A DNA stretch of 64,000 bases, taken from Fidelibacterota bacterium. GTDB lineage: Bacteria > Fidelibacterota > UBA8477 > JABMPR01. Position numbers and translations under genes: made by a program. Numbering within the stretch: position 1 is the stretch's first letter; each line of letters opens with the position of its first letter. The DNA lies in assembly GCA_016845065.1 (NCBI GenBank), contig JAERTG010000082.1, forward strand, positions 152,706 to 216,705. The letters are read 5' to 3'. This document shows, piece after piece, positions 45,704 through 55,753 of this stretch. The notes below the pieces were generated by a model. The model ran no database searches. It saw nothing but the letters and a program-made list of their open reading frames with translations, and was not told the DNA's origin.

Positions 45704-46738
45704 TCATTCTTTCTTTCTTTGGAACATGTTAGTTTGGGATAACTCGGCTTTTAGTACAAAGCCTAAATGTCTGTATGCCTGAGGTGTTGCCTGTCTACCA
45801 CGGGCGGTCCTCACCAGGAAACCTTCCATGATGAGAAATGGTTCATAAACTTCTTCCAGTGTATTGGCTTCTTCGCCAACTGCCACGGAAAGTGAATTGA
45901 GACCCACAGGTCCACCTTCAAATTTTTCTATCAGTGCTTTAAGAATGCGTTTATCCATATCATCGAGACCATACTCATCAACATTTAGCATGCCAAGCGC
46001 ATCGTCAGCAATTTGCTTGTTGATAGAGCCATTGCCTTTGACCTGAGCAAAATCACGAGTCCGTCGCAAAAGTCTATTGGCGATACGAGGAGTACCTCGG
46101 CTCCGACGGGCCAGCTCTAGTGCACCCTCGTCATTTATGGGAACATTCAAAATATTTGCAGAACGTTTAATGATGAGCTGTAATTGTTCTGCTTCGTAGA
46201 AATCCATGCGAAGCACCACTCCAAAACGAGCACGCATGGGCGGAGTCAAAAGACCTGCTCTTGTCGTTGCACCTACCAGAGTGAAAGGCTCCAGATTTAA
46301 CTGAACACTCCTGGCGCTGGGTCCCTTGTCAATCATAATATCAATGCGGTAATCCTCCATGGCGGAGTAGAGGTATTCCTCAACCACATGATTCAGACGA
46401 TGGACCTCATCGATGAAGAAGACATCTCGCTCTTCGAGGTTGGTGAGAAGTCCAGCCAGATCAGCAGCTTTGTCCATGACTGGACCTGAGGTGATCTTGA
46501 TATTCACTTCAAGTTCTTTAGCAACCAACATAGCTAAGGTGGTTTTTCCTAGTCCAGGTGGACCGAATAGCAGAACATGATCGAGAGCTTCATTACGTTG
46601 TTTGGCTGCTTCAATAAATATTTTTAGCTGGGCGACAACATCTTCCTGACCTACGAAATCTTCTAGGCTTTGAGGTCGTAATGCACGATCAAATTCCTGT
46701 TCTTCGGTCAACTGTTGTGGTTGTGTCAAATCACTCAT
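45704..46738 (-). CDS. ruvB: Holliday junction branch-migration helicase RuvB
   Basis: A 344-residue AAA+ motor. Walker A is [12 protein letters not shown], Walker B FIDEVHRL, sensor 1 [10 protein letters not shown], and the arginine finger region [13 protein letters not shown] segment ([10 protein letters not shown]) is present, with the C-terminal winged helix ending TPQAYRHLG. RuvA and RuvC are not in this window. It is upstream of queA, a common ruvB-queA pairing. Confidence 0.97.
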   Translation of the reverse strand: MSDLTQPQQLTEEQEFDRALRPQSLEDFVGQEDVVAQLKIFIEAAKQRNEALDHVLLFGPPGLGKTTLAMLVAKELEVNIKITSGPVMDKAADLAGLLTNLEERDVFFIDEVHRLNHVVEEYLYSAMEDYRIDIMIDKGPSARSVQLNLEPFTLVGATTRAGLLTPPMRARFGVVLRMDFYEAEQLQLIIKRSANILNVPINDEGALELARRSRGTPRIANRLLRRTRDFAQVKGNGSINKQIADDALGMLNVDEYGLDDMDKRILKALIEKFEGGPVGLNSLSVAVGEEANTLEEVYEPFLIMEGFLVRTARGRQATPQAYRHLGFVLKAELSQTNMFQRKKE

Positions 46739-46883
46739 CTACTCAATCTACGCTTATCTCTCTTTAAGTTTTGGGCTATTGAACCACTTCTCAAAATGTG
46801 CCGGCAAATATAGTCGGTGAGGTAGGCTGTTTCCAAGTGAAGCCTTGACGGGGATACTGTGATGGCTCATGTTTGCAGATCGA

Positions 46884-47270
46884 CTATTGTACGGTTTCAG
46901 CGAATGCAAGCACGTGCCGATCCGGATCCAGGTAATAACCGACCCGGTCTCCCCAGTCTCTCATTGAAACTTTGTGTATGAGCTCTGCCCCATTCTTGAT
47001 TGCCCGGTCAAGATACAGTTGGGCATTGCCAACATGGAGGTACAATTCGACTCTAGGATTCCTCTCATCTCTTTCCGGAAACAGATCCTGTCCTAAAAGT
47101 CTTTTGATCCCATCTTGTGGCATCAAGCCAAGAGTAAAACCATTTTCAAGGCGGAATTCTGTCATACCTGGCACATCTAGAGTTGGTTGAACCTGAAATA
47201 CAGATTCATAAAATGCCTTCGAAGCTTTCTGGTCAGATACATAAAGAATTGTCATGCCCTGTACTATCAT
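46884..47270 (-). CDS. VOC-family (glyoxalase-like) protein
   Basis: A 128-residue protein with two beta-alpha-beta-beta-beta units of the vicinal oxygen chelate fold: MTILYVSDQKASKAFYESVF in the first and VELYLHVGNAQLYLDRAI in the second, ending GYYLDPDRHVLAFAE. Members include glyoxalases, dioxygenases and antibiotic-binding proteins. The specific activity is not predictable. It lies 12 bases after uvrA. Confidence 0.78.
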   Translation of the reverse strand: MIVQGMTILYVSDQKASKAFYESVFQVQPTLDVPGMTEFRLENGFTLGLMPQDGIKRLLGQDLFPERDERNPRVELYLHVGNAQLYLDRAIKNGAELIHKVSMRDWGDRVGYYLDPDRHVLAFAETVQ

Positions 47271-47282
47271 TAAGTCATCCTA

Positions 47283-50102
47283 TTAAGCGAGCATTTCCTG
47301 GAGGTAATGACCCGTATAAGAACTCTTTACTTTGGATACCTCCTCTGGTGTGCCAGAAGCGAGAAGTTCTCCACCACCATCTCCCCCTTCTGGGCCAAGA
47401 TCGATTACATGATCAGCAGATTTGATGACATCAAGATTGTGCTCTATGACCAAGACTGTGTTCCCCTTGTCTACCAGTCGGTTTAAAACAGATAAGAGCA
47501 TATTCACGTCTTCAAAGTGTAGACCAGTTGTTGGTTCGTCTAGAATGTAAAAAGTTCGACCTGTACCAACCTTGCTCAGCTCGCTGGCCAGCTTCACTCT
47601 CTGAGCTTCACCACCTGATAGGGTAGTGGCTTGCTGACCCAGCTTGATATAACCCAAGCCGACATCGACCAGGGTTTTAAGTTTACGATTGAGAGAGGGG
47701 ATTGCTTTGAAGAAACCAAGACTTTCTTCGACAGACATGTCCAGGACTTCTGAAATATTTTTCTTCTTATACTGAATTTGTAGGGTCTCCCGGTTATATC
47801 GCTTGCCTTTACAGTCCTCACATTGAACATATACATCCGGCAAGAAGTGCATCTCGATCTTGCGGATACCATCACCCTGACAACTTTCGCACCGTCCACC
47901 CTTCACATTAAATGAGAATCGACCAGGTTTATAACCACGTAGCTTGGCTTCCGGTAACTGAGAGAATAAATCTCTGATGAAAGTGAAGGATCCGGTATAG
48001 GTAGCAGGATTAGATCGAGGTGTACGGCCGATGGCTGATTGATCAATGTTAATGACTTTATCTATATAAGCAAGCCCTTCAACGCGATCATAAGGCAGGG
48101 TTGTAATCTTGGTATTGTATATGGACCTGGCCATGGCTGGATAGAGCGTCTGATTGATAAGTGAAGATTTTCCCGAACCTGATACACCCGTTACACAAAT
48201 GAATTTTCCAAGCGGGAAATCAATATCGAGTTTTTGTAGATTATTCCCTCTAGCTCCAATTAAGGATATCCTACTATTCTTACCTTCTCTCCTTTGCATA
48301 GGTACAGGGATGGATAATTCACCAGTTAGATACTTGGCTGTCAAAGACTTTTTGTTTTTTAAAAATGATTTTGGTGAACCATAGGCTACCACTTCCCCAC
48401 CGTGTTCACCGGCTCCTGGTCCCATGTCTACCAGAATATCTGCCTCTTCCATGGTTTCCTGATCATGTTCAATAACAATAACCGTGTTACCAAGATCTCG
48501 TAGGTGTTTTAATGTTTCGATAAGTCTCCTGTTATCTCTTTGATGGAGACCAATGGAAGGTTCATCTAAAATATATAAAACACCGACCAGTTGTGAACCA
48601 ATCTGCGTCGCCAATCTGATGCGTTGTGCTTCCCCTCCGGACAAAGTACCTGCGGTTCTGAATAAGTTTAAATAATCCAATCCAACATTTACCAGAAAAC
48701 TTAATCGCTCTTTAACTTCTTTAAGAATTTGTTTTCCAATTTGCTCTTCAGTTTCTGTGAGTTTTAACTCATTAAAGAATGTTTGTAGTTCTTTGATAGG
48801 CAAATAACTCAGGTCAGTTATACTTTTATTCCCAAGCAGTATGTGGTTTGCTTCGATACGTAGTCTTGATCCACCACAAGCCTCGCATGGTAAAGAACTC
48901 ATATAGCCCTCTATCCACTTCCTCACACCAGGGGATGTCGTTTGCTTATATCTGCGTTCCAAGTTTGGGATGACACCTTCGAAACCACCTTCATATTCGC
49001 CTTTCCAGCGATCAGATTCATAAGCCATCTTGATCTTCTTATCGCCGGTACCTCGGATAATCGCTTCTTTAGCCTCTTCACTAATACTGCTCCAAGCTTG
49101 GGTGAACTTAAAGTTATAGTGTGCTGCCAGACTTTTTAAGATGGCTGCATACCAATTACCCCTGGGTTGTTCGCCTAAAGGTGCTATTGCTCCCTGTAAC
49201 AATGACTTTCTTTTGTCCGGAACAATAAGATTTATATCCATACTCGTCTGCATACCGAGTCCATCACAGGTTGGACAGGCACCATAAGGTCCGTTAAAGG
49301 AAAACAATCGTGGTTCAAGATCTGGATAACTAATCTCGCAATAGGGACAGGCATAGTGCTCGGAGAATACATGCTCATCTTCTCCTACTACATCAATTAT
49401 AACCATACCTGTTCCGTGTTTTAAGGCCAACTCAACAGATTCTGTTAATCTATCTTTAAACTCTTCACTGATAACCAGGCGATCAATTACAATTTCAATT
49501 TTGTGTTTCTTATTTTTCTCAAGGGATATCGTCCGACCAACTTCTTGAATCTTTCCGTCGACTCTAACTCGAACAAACCCCTCACGTTTGATCTCCTTGA
49601 AGATCTCTTTAAACTCGCCTTTTCTACTCTGGACGATAGGGGAGAGAATTTGAATATGCGCATCTTGTTTAATGTTTAATATTGAATCCACTATCTGCTG
49701 AACGGTCTGTCTTGTAATAGGCCGACCACAGTTATAGCACTTCGGTCTTCCTATTCTCGCAAACAATAGACGCAGATAATCATGAATCTCTGTTACGGTG
49801 CCAACTGTGGACCTTGGATTCCGACTTGCCGATTTCTGTTCGATTGAAATTGCGGGTGACAGACCATCGATATAATCCACATCTGGTTTTTCCATGAGAC
49901 CAAGAAATTGTCTGGCATACGCAGAGAGAGATTCTACATATCTTCTCTGTCCTTCAGCATAAATGGTATCAAACGCCAGGGATGTTTTACCTGAGCCTGA
50001 TAATCCAGTTATAACTATAAACTTATCTCTTGGGAGTTCTAGATTTACGTTTTTTAAGTTGTGCTCGCGTGCACCGTGTACTACTAATTTATCACTACGC
50101 AT
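47283..50102 (-). CDS. uvrA: Excinuclease ABC subunit A
   Basis: A 939-residue damage-recognition ATPase of nucleotide excision repair. Both ABC halves are complete: Walker A GLSGSGKTSLAFDTIYAEG and GVSGSGKSSLINQT, signatures TLSGGEAQRIRLA and TLSGGEAQRVKLA, and Walker B LYILDEPSIGLH and FYILDEPTTGLH. Zinc motifs of CxxC type are visible (YCEISYPDLEPRLF region, CESCQGDG, CEDCKGKRY). The ATL protein at 9646 is expected to feed this pathway. A gene-free 0.93 kb lies upstream. Confidence 0.97.
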   Translation of the reverse strand: MRSDKLVVHGAREHNLKNVNLELPRDKFIVITGLSGSGKTSLAFDTIYAEGQRRYVESLSAYARQFLGLMEKPDVDYIDGLSPAISIEQKSASRNPRSTVGTVTEIHDYLRLLFARIGRPKCYNCGRPITRQTVQQIVDSILNIKQDAHIQILSPIVQSRKGEFKEIFKEIKREGFVRVRVDGKIQEVGRTISLEKNKKHKIEIVIDRLVISEEFKDRLTESVELALKHGTGMVIIDVVGEDEHVFSEHYACPYCEISYPDLEPRLFSFNGPYGACPTCDGLGMQTSMDINLIVPDKRKSLLQGAIAPLGEQPRGNWYAAILKSLAAHYNFKFTQAWSSISEEAKEAIIRGTGDKKIKMAYESDRWKGEYEGGFEGVIPNLERRYKQTTSPGVRKWIEGYMSSLPCEACGGSRLRIEANHILLGNKSITDLSYLPIKELQTFFNELKLTETEEQIGKQILKEVKERLSFLVNVGLDYLNLFRTAGTLSGGEAQRIRLATQIGSQLVGVLYILDEPSIGLHQRDNRRLIETLKHLRDLGNTVIVIEHDQETMEEADILVDMGPGAGEHGGEVVAYGSPKSFLKNKKSLTAKYLTGELSIPVPMQRREGKNSRISLIGARGNNLQKLDIDFPLGKFICVTGVSGSGKSSLINQTLYPAMARSIYNTKITTLPYDRVEGLAYIDKVINIDQSAIGRTPRSNPATYTGSFTFIRDLFSQLPEAKLRGYKPGRFSFNVKGGRCESCQGDGIRKIEMHFLPDVYVQCEDCKGKRYNRETLQIQYKKKNISEVLDMSVEESLGFFKAIPSLNRKLKTLVDVGLGYIKLGQQATTLSGGEAQRVKLASELSKVGTGRTFYILDEPTTGLHFEDVNMLLSVLNRLVDKGNTVLVIEHNLDVIKSADHVIDLGPEGGDGGGELLASGTPEEVSKVKSSYTGHYLQEMLA

Positions 50103-50372
50103 AAAATCCTCAATTCAAACTTTGAAGATATTTGACAGACACCCCTCTAGGAAGAAGAATTTAGAAAATATCTGAAGATATCTCCCCTCACCCTCAATAA
50201 CGCTGAACATCTCCGATAATGATGGGAATAGTGCACATATGTGCCTCTGTGTGCTCGAACTATGATTAAGAACCTGTTTTAGACTATATTAATGTGTACG
50301 CGTTTATTTTCTGACTGAGCTGCATCATTCATTGGCTGTTTCAATTCTGTGCAAAGTTATCAACACTCTATA

Positions 50373-50392
50373 TGGTTTTAGCAGTCTTATGA
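50373..50392 (+). repeat. 20-bp repeat, copy 2
   Basis: Identical to bases 114-133 and in the same orientation; see that entry. It lies in the gene-free region upstream of uvrA. Confidence 0.75.
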
Positions 50393-50603
50393 TCATCAGG
50401 TGAGTTACCCCATATGTTATCTGCGTGAATGATTCAATATTCCTTTAACGAAAGGCATATCGTCTTATTCTTAAATTGACTGTTTTGAACGAGAGGAGGG
50501 GCTGATATTTATCAGGAATTCAAAATCAGACAGTTTCTGACTTGCTGGTCAACTACAAGCTTGTTTTTCGTCTGATTATGCATTATTAGTAATTGACCAC
50601 GAT

Positions 50604-50619
50604 CCACTATAAATAGTGG
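50604..50619. repeat. Tight 7-bp inverted repeat
   Basis: CCACTAT and ATAGTGG are separated by 2 bases, giving a perfect 16-base dyad like a repressor operator. It is 419 bases upstream of the phosphatase start, so association with a particular gene is unclear. Confidence 0.5.
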
Positions 50620-51037
50620 CACAAAACGATACATACTCACCGCTTTGCCGTATTGTGCACCCTGCTTTTATAAGTAGTTAATAAGGTCATGATTCTGGTC
50701 TAATTCATCCCGATTATGGGGTAGTAGGTGTCCGAATCTAATGGAACTGATCTCAATTCACCATTTCGCACCCATCCAATTAACGGCCCGTTATTATGTC
50801 GAGTGTGTAAATCATGTGCGCTTGTTAGCCTCTCGAAACTTGTTTGATTTTCTACGAGTTATATCTAACACTATGACGTTATAATTAAAACTCATACTAT
50901 TCCTTAATATCAATTGATTCTCTATCATCATATATGGCTCATGAATCCATATCTGCTGTAATTATCATATCAACCCCTCTTGTTAGTGATATATTCAACG
51001 GTCCAGGATACAATTATAAATATTTATTGGAGTCCCT

Positions 51038-52363
51038 ATGCCCCTCTTGAAAATGTCAAAACTCAAATCGATCACCTCTTTTATTCTCATCCTTTCTCTC
51101 TCCATTTTTTACAACGCGTGTGAGAGCGGTCGCCCTGGTCTTCAAACAGGTAATGTCATCTTTATTCATCCGGATGGCACCGGTGCTAATACATGGAATG
51201 CTTTACGCTCAATTAAGGTCGGACCAGATGGCATGTTAAACTGGGACAAAATGGATAATATGGGGCTTTATCGTGGACATCAACGCGACGTTCTAGGGAC
51301 AAGTTCAAATGCTGGAGCAACCACACACGCCTACGGTGTTAAGGTTCGTTATGCTGATTACGGAATCCACCCTGAACACCCCATCACCTCACTATCAGGC
51401 AAGTCCAAAAGTATTATGCATGAGGCTCAGGATGCCGGGATGTCCATCGCCGTGATCAATAGTGGTCACCTCAACGAACCTGGAACCGGTGTTTTTCTCG
51501 CCAGCGCTGCTAAGCGCAGTCATAATGATGAAATAAGTAAAGACATCATTCTTTCTGGGGCAGATATCATTTTAGGCGGAGGTGAGAAATTCTTGCTTCC
51601 CGAAGGGGTTACTGGCCGCCATGGTATAGGAGCTCGAAAGGATGGTAAAAATATGATTGAACTCGCCAAGTCTGAGGGATATAAGATCGTTTATGACAAA
51701 GCTGAGCTTCTTGCCCTTCCCTCATCCACAGAAAAGGTTTTCGGCGTTTTTGCATACATTCATACTTTTGACGATCGCACTGAAGAAATTTTGGCTGCAG
51801 ATAATAACGCTCCTCTTTACTATCCTGGAACACCAACTCTCTCCGAAATGATCCAAACCACACTCCGCATCCTTGAATCAAGACCTGAACCATTTTTGCT
51901 GGTTGTAGAGGAAGAAGGACCAGATAATTTCGGTAATTACCTTAATGCCAGCGGTGTGTTCGAGTCCCTTAGTAGAGCAGATGCAGGCATTGGTGTTGTT
52001 ATGAAGTTTATTGACAAACACCCCAATACACTCCTGGTTACTGCAGCAGATAGTGATGCTGGTGGTTTGCAGGTCGATTTTATTAAGGAGAAAAATTACG
52101 GAAAACTACTGGCTTTAGAGACCACCAGTGGAGCAGCCATAGATGGAATAAATGGGACCGGTTCTCTCCCCTTCACAGCCAAGCCAGACCAATATGGGAA
52201 AAGTTTTGAGTTTAGTGTCTGCTGGGCTACCAGCTATGATGTTTACGGCGGTGTGATCGCGAAAGCCCACGGTCTGAATTCTGACCTGCTTCCAATCAAT
52301 GTGGACAATACAGACATATATAGAATCATGTATGCCACTCTTTTTGGAGAGTGGCTGAACTAA
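51038..52363 (+). CDS. Alkaline-phosphatase-fold lipoprotein with altered metal ligands
   Basis: A 441-residue lipoprotein with lipobox cysteine C28 (YNAC). The order of segments follows PhoA: metal Asp46 in HPDGTG, the nucleophile region TSSNAGATT (Ser at 90, with the usual preceding Asp replaced by Ser), SGHLNEPGTG near 142-150, EEEGPDN near 291-297 in place of EGxxIDH, and TAADSDAGG near 335-343 in place of TADHETGG. Histidines that bind zinc in PhoA are therefore replaced at two or more sites. It may use another metal such as Ca2+, or bind rather than hydrolyse phosphoesters. It converges with the propeller gene at 52360, ends overlapping by 4 bases. Confidence 0.7.
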   Translation: MPLLKMSKLKSITSFILILSLSIFYNACESGRPGLQTGNVIFIHPDGTGANTWNALRSIKVGPDGMLNWDKMDNMGLYRGHQRDVLGTSSNAGATTHAYGVKVRYADYGIHPEHPITSLSGKSKSIMHEAQDAGMSIAVINSGHLNEPGTGVFLASAAKRSHNDEISKDIILSGADIILGGGEKFLLPEGVTGRHGIGARKDGKNMIELAKSEGYKIVYDKAELLALPSSTEKVFGVFAYIHTFDDRTEEILAADNNAPLYYPGTPTLSEMIQTTLRILESRPEPFLLVVEEEGPDNFGNYLNASGVFESLSRADAGIGVVMKFIDKHPNTLLVTAADSDAGGLQVDFIKEKNYGKLLALETTSGAAIDGINGTGSLPFTAKPDQYGKSFEFSVCWATSYDVYGGVIAKAHGLNSDLLPINVDNTDIYRIMYATLFGEWLN

Positions 52364-53367
52364 AAAGAGGGTGTTTGACCCCAAAACCCATAGGTGTTCA
52401 ACCTCTCAGTGGCGTCATCAACGATATAGAAAAGACCACTCTCATCATCATAAACAATGCCCTCTGGCTGATTCATATTTATCCCATAGGCACTGATCAT
52501 TGAGCCAGTGGTATCTGCCAAGTAAACAGATGCTGATTCATGGCTAAGAAGCCAGAGCTTTTCCATCGACTCTGAGTAGCATACACCCGAAAAATCTGGT
52601 GCAAAACCAATTCTCTCATAGTGCAGAGTTTCCAGGGAATCATTCAGGGTTATGAGAACACTGTTGTCTTTTTCCTTGATAGCATATAGACGAATATTTT
52701 CCGTATCTATGTCAATGCCCTCAAGGCCACTGCCTTCTGAGACTCCAAGTATCAGCCTTTCCAGGAGTATATTGCCCACTGAATCAATATGGAGAATACT
52801 ATTGCTACTCTCCCTGCCTATCCAGAACGTTGAGTCCCTCGAATCAAAACAAATACTCTCGAGGTCACCACCATTAAAATTTATGGTCTCCATTATTTGC
52901 CCGGAAAAGTCTAATTGGTAGACATCCCCCGTTCTGTCACTTACTGTCCAAAGTGAGGTATTGCCGGCACCCAAGGTTAGACCAGATGGTTCATCGACAC
53001 TGATAGACACGGAGGTAAGCAATTCCAGGGATGGCTTCACTTTGATGGTTCTCACATCGCTTTTTGAGTTCGTCCTGCCCTCTAAGGTGAGTCTTATTTC
53101 ATAGATTCCAGTATCTGGATAGATGTGCTCAACCTCAAGCCCCTCTTCAACAAGACCGTCACCAAAATCCCAGAAAAAGGTGATGTGATCGATTTTCGTT
53201 TTGGGAGGCGTTTTTGCAGAGAGTCTTACTGGATACCCCTGAAGGAATCGTCCACCCTCGGTAACTATCGATGCTTCGATCAAGACCTCAGGTTCATTCT
53301 CACAGCTACACAGTATTCCAACCAGCAGGATGAGCACGATCAGAATCATGTTTCTCTTCTGCATCAT
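52360..53367 (-). CDS. PKD plus SdiA-regulated-type beta-propeller lipoprotein
   Basis: A 335-residue lipoprotein with lipobox L-C-S-C22. A PKD domain spans about residues 25-105 (FFWDFGDGLVEE, then HIYPDTGIYEIRLTL). A six-bladed propeller of the SdiA-regulated/esterase-like phytase group follows, with DEPSGLTLGAG, LWTVSDRTGDVYQLD, LEGIDIDT and QPEGIVYDDESGLFYIVDD. Enzymatic activity is not certain; related propellers include phytase-like proteins. I chose the ATG at 53367 rather than the TTG at 53385. It is the last gene of a minus-strand series. Confidence 0.7.
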   Translation of the reverse strand: MMQKRNMILIVLILLVGILCSCENEPEVLIEASIVTEGGRFLQGYPVRLSAKTPPKTKIDHITFFWDFGDGLVEEGLEVEHIYPDTGIYEIRLTLEGRTNSKSDVRTIKVKPSLELLTSVSISVDEPSGLTLGAGNTSLWTVSDRTGDVYQLDFSGQIMETINFNGGDLESICFDSRDSTFWIGRESSNSILHIDSVGNILLERLILGVSEGSGLEGIDIDTENIRLYAIKEKDNSVLITLNDSLETLHYERIGFAPDFSGVCYSESMEKLWLLSHESASVYLADTTGSMISAYGINMNQPEGIVYDDESGLFYIVDDATERLNTYGFWGQTPSF

Positions 53368-53399
53368 GGGATTCTGAATTGTCAAATTGTGATTTTAAC

Positions 53400-54344
53400 T
53401 CAGTACTTGAACTGAAAGTTAAGGAAGTAACTCAGCTCTTCTTCACCAACCTCAGGAACTTCAACACGAAAATTAGGAGCAATGGTAAATCCCTCGACAG
53501 GCTTAAACACACCTCCGACGATTATGTAGGTATGTGCATCCCCAGCGTTGTCGGTATCTGGATCAGTATAGTCGATTCTGATAAACGCCTCAGAGGTCTT
53601 CATTGCCTTTACACGACCATAAGTCGAGAGGATGGAACCGGTAGTCTCCGTCGCCATTGAAACTATCTTCGTGCTGTACTCAGCGCCTATGAGGGCCGGG
53701 CCAGCCATGATTCCACCAAATCCGCCCACTACCAATGAGGTACCCGTAGAATATGAGCCATAGTCTACACCTTCGAAACTGGCTACAGCTCCAACATTGA
53801 ACCCTTTCCTGAGTTTGCCCTGACCGAGGTTAAGAAGGGTAGAAATCTTCTTGTGTCCGTCATCTTCTACCTTTTTATACCCTGTTCCATTCGTGATCAT
53901 GATACTAGAGATTACAGGTCCGAAAGCCTTAGACCAGCCAATGCCGAGATCCGCAGAGCTCGAATATCCCCCCAGGTCCATGGCTGATTTTTCAATGAAG
54001 CGATAACCCCAATTGTTTTCCTGGATCTTGAACATATTCATTGTCTGTAAACCCAAAGTCCATTTCCCGAGGTCTGTCTTCCAATCAACCCTGGCTGTTT
54101 TCAGGTATGCGCTATAGGCACTTACATCATCTTTAGCTACATCAATTTGGAACTTATAAGAAAGATCCTTAGAGACTCTGTTTTCAAATGTCAGAAAAGC
54201 GCGTGTAATTTGGAAGCCGTTTTCGTCTACTTCTTTGAAGCTGTAGTGCATGAAGGTCACACCGCTCACCTTTGCAGGTTTTGCGAATAGACTCATCTGC
54301 AACAGCATCAATAGTCCGACAACAGTTGAGATCCTTTTAAACAT
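53400..54344 (-). CDS. Porin-like outer-membrane protein
   Basis: A 314-residue secreted protein. The signal peptide ends near LFAKP. The rest has alternating strands typical of a barrel (YKFQIDVAKDDV, WTLGLQTMNMF, FNVGAVASFEGVDYG, FIRIDYTDPDTDN, TYIIVGGVFKP) and ends in aromatic LNFQFKY, the usual outer-membrane insertion signal. It resembles a phosphate-selective porin or other oxyanion porin only in general form. It lies between two propeller lipoprotein genes. Confidence 0.7.
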   Translation of the reverse strand: MFKRISTVVGLLMLLQMSLFAKPAKVSGVTFMHYSFKEVDENGFQITRAFLTFENRVSKDLSYKFQIDVAKDDVSAYSAYLKTARVDWKTDLGKWTLGLQTMNMFKIQENNWGYRFIEKSAMDLGGYSSSADLGIGWSKAFGPVISSIMITNGTGYKKVEDDGHKKISTLLNLGQGKLRKGFNVGAVASFEGVDYGSYSTGTSLVVGGFGGIMAGPALIGAEYSTKIVSMATETTGSILSTYGRVKAMKTSEAFIRIDYTDPDTDNAGDAHTYIIVGGVFKPVEGFTIAPNFRVEVPEVGEEELSYFLNFQFKY

Positions 54345-54385
54345 AGTCTAGCATATCCTTACTTCGTGCTTTGTATTTCATGACT

Positions 54386-55630
54386 CTACTTTATGGCACT
54401 CTTTAGGATCTGATCAAGATCATACATTAAGACCCTTGAATTCCACTGGTCCACAACAGCCAGTCTCTTCTCCCCGGTTATCAATAGAGTAGCACAAACG
54501 CCATCAGGCGAAGCCAACTCATTCTTTTGCCATTCATTCAAGAGGTGGACCTTTGCCATTCCACTCATGATAGATTGCTCATTGTAATTCACCCCTTCAA
54601 TAATACAATCTGATTCGTCATCACAATAATATGGAGCACGCACACCAAGACGTGCTACTCTATCGCCTGAATCGATATCATAACAGTCTACCCTACCGGC
54701 TTTTTCATCGACTGCAAAAAGATGATCTCCAAAGACTGTCAAACCCTCAATGGAATCCTTACTATAACCAGAGTTGATCTTCCCCTCAGTCATCTCAACC
54801 CCGATGAGACGATCTTTAAATACACCGGTCTCCATATCAAAAACACCTATATAGCGAAACTTCTCTGTGTTCCCAAATTGACTTTTCTCTGGTTTCTCCT
54901 CGGCTACGAATAGAAGACCTCTTTCTTCTGATATGGCAAGACCTTCACTCTTGCGCATGATCGTGGTGACTTCCTGGCTAGCTGCAAAAGATTTGTCGTA
55001 GATATAACTTGTCCCCTCATCTGAAACGATCTTCTTGAACTTTCTGAATCCAAAATTGTAAACACCATCTATGCGAAAAATGGTCTTATCCATATCAGCG
55101 ACGTACACATCACCACCCCGTGAGACAATGATCCCCTGGGGTTTAATAAGTAGCCCATCATTTTCTGGCAGATAGTACGCATCTGCTGATACCTCACCCT
55201 GGTAGCCAATGAACTGATCAAGTGTAAGGTCAGGGTTAAACCGTGCAACTTGACCTAGCCCCTCAAGTGTTACATAAATGTAGCCCTCACCATCGCGACT
55301 GATTCCCGTAGGAATGATCTCCGGGTTATCGACACCTAGATACTTTGCATCAATAGTCAGCGAAACCTCTCCTGATGTCTTGAATACTTGAATACGATTA
55401 TTGTCTACATCAGATACAATAAGTTTTCCATCAGGAAGAATTTCTACATCATCTGGTTGTGCAAGTTGATCTGAACTTGAACCGTATCCATTCTGTGGAT
55501 TTGGATAAAAGTTGAGTGGAGAGATAGGTAATATTGAAGGTTTTGAAGCCTCACCGGTATAGACACATGCCACAAGCAGTGTAAAACCTAACGCGATGAC
55601 AAGAAAACGTAATGATAGAACTTTTGGCAT
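54386..55630 (-). CDS. NHL/phytase-like beta-propeller lipoprotein
   Basis: A 414-residue lipoprotein with lipobox cysteine C22 (LVAC). Repeats of the NHL/propeller type are visible: PDDVEILPDGKLIVSDVDNNR, GISRDGEGYIYVTLEG, PQGIIVSRGGDVYVADMD, SEGLAISEERGLLFVAEE, SIEGLTVFGDHLFAVDE. The SEGLA...FVAEE blade resembles bacterial phytase-like propellers; calcium and phosphate binding is only a possibility. It lies downstream of a terminator that isolates it from the propeller gene at 55754. Confidence 0.65.
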   Translation of the reverse strand: MPKVLSLRFLVIALGFTLLVACVYTGEASKPSILPISPLNFYPNPQNGYGSSSDQLAQPDDVEILPDGKLIVSDVDNNRIQVFKTSGEVSLTIDAKYLGVDNPEIIPTGISRDGEGYIYVTLEGLGQVARFNPDLTLDQFIGYQGEVSADAYYLPENDGLLIKPQGIIVSRGGDVYVADMDKTIFRIDGVYNFGFRKFKKIVSDEGTSYIYDKSFAASQEVTTIMRKSEGLAISEERGLLFVAEEKPEKSQFGNTEKFRYIGVFDMETGVFKDRLIGVEMTEGKINSGYSKDSIEGLTVFGDHLFAVDEKAGRVDCYDIDSGDRVARLGVRAPYYCDDESDCIIEGVNYNEQSIMSGMAKVHLLNEWQKNELASPDGVCATLLITGEKRLAVVDQWNSRVLMYDLDQILKSAIK

Positions 55631-55699
55631 GTTAATCCCTCTGTAAGTCTTTGTCTCTCGATTGCACTCTAATGATTAGTAGTCAGAGGTCCCTTAAAT

Positions 55700-55726
55700 A
55701 AACCAGCCCGGCGGAACCGGGCTGGT
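55700..55726 (-). terminator. Intrinsic terminator, possibly bidirectional
   Basis: An 11-bp stem (aaccagcccgg / ccgggctggtt) with a 5-base loop. On the minus strand it follows the propeller gene at 55754 and continues TTTATTTAA. On the plus strand it is followed by further T. Confidence 0.88.
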
Positions 55727-55753
55727 TTTTACAACGTAAATCAAGTAAAACGA

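Larger units (their letters stand above)
50103..51037. other. 935-bp gene-free region between uvrA and the phosphatase gene
   Basis: The AT-rich stretch separates two divergently transcribed genes and has no convincing open frame, tRNA or riboswitch. It holds the second copy of the 20-bp repeat (50373-50392), a tight dyad CCACTAT-AA-ATAGTGG (50604-50619), and the RBS (GGAG) before the phosphatase start. A small RNA or a decayed gene cannot be excluded. Confidence 0.65.
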
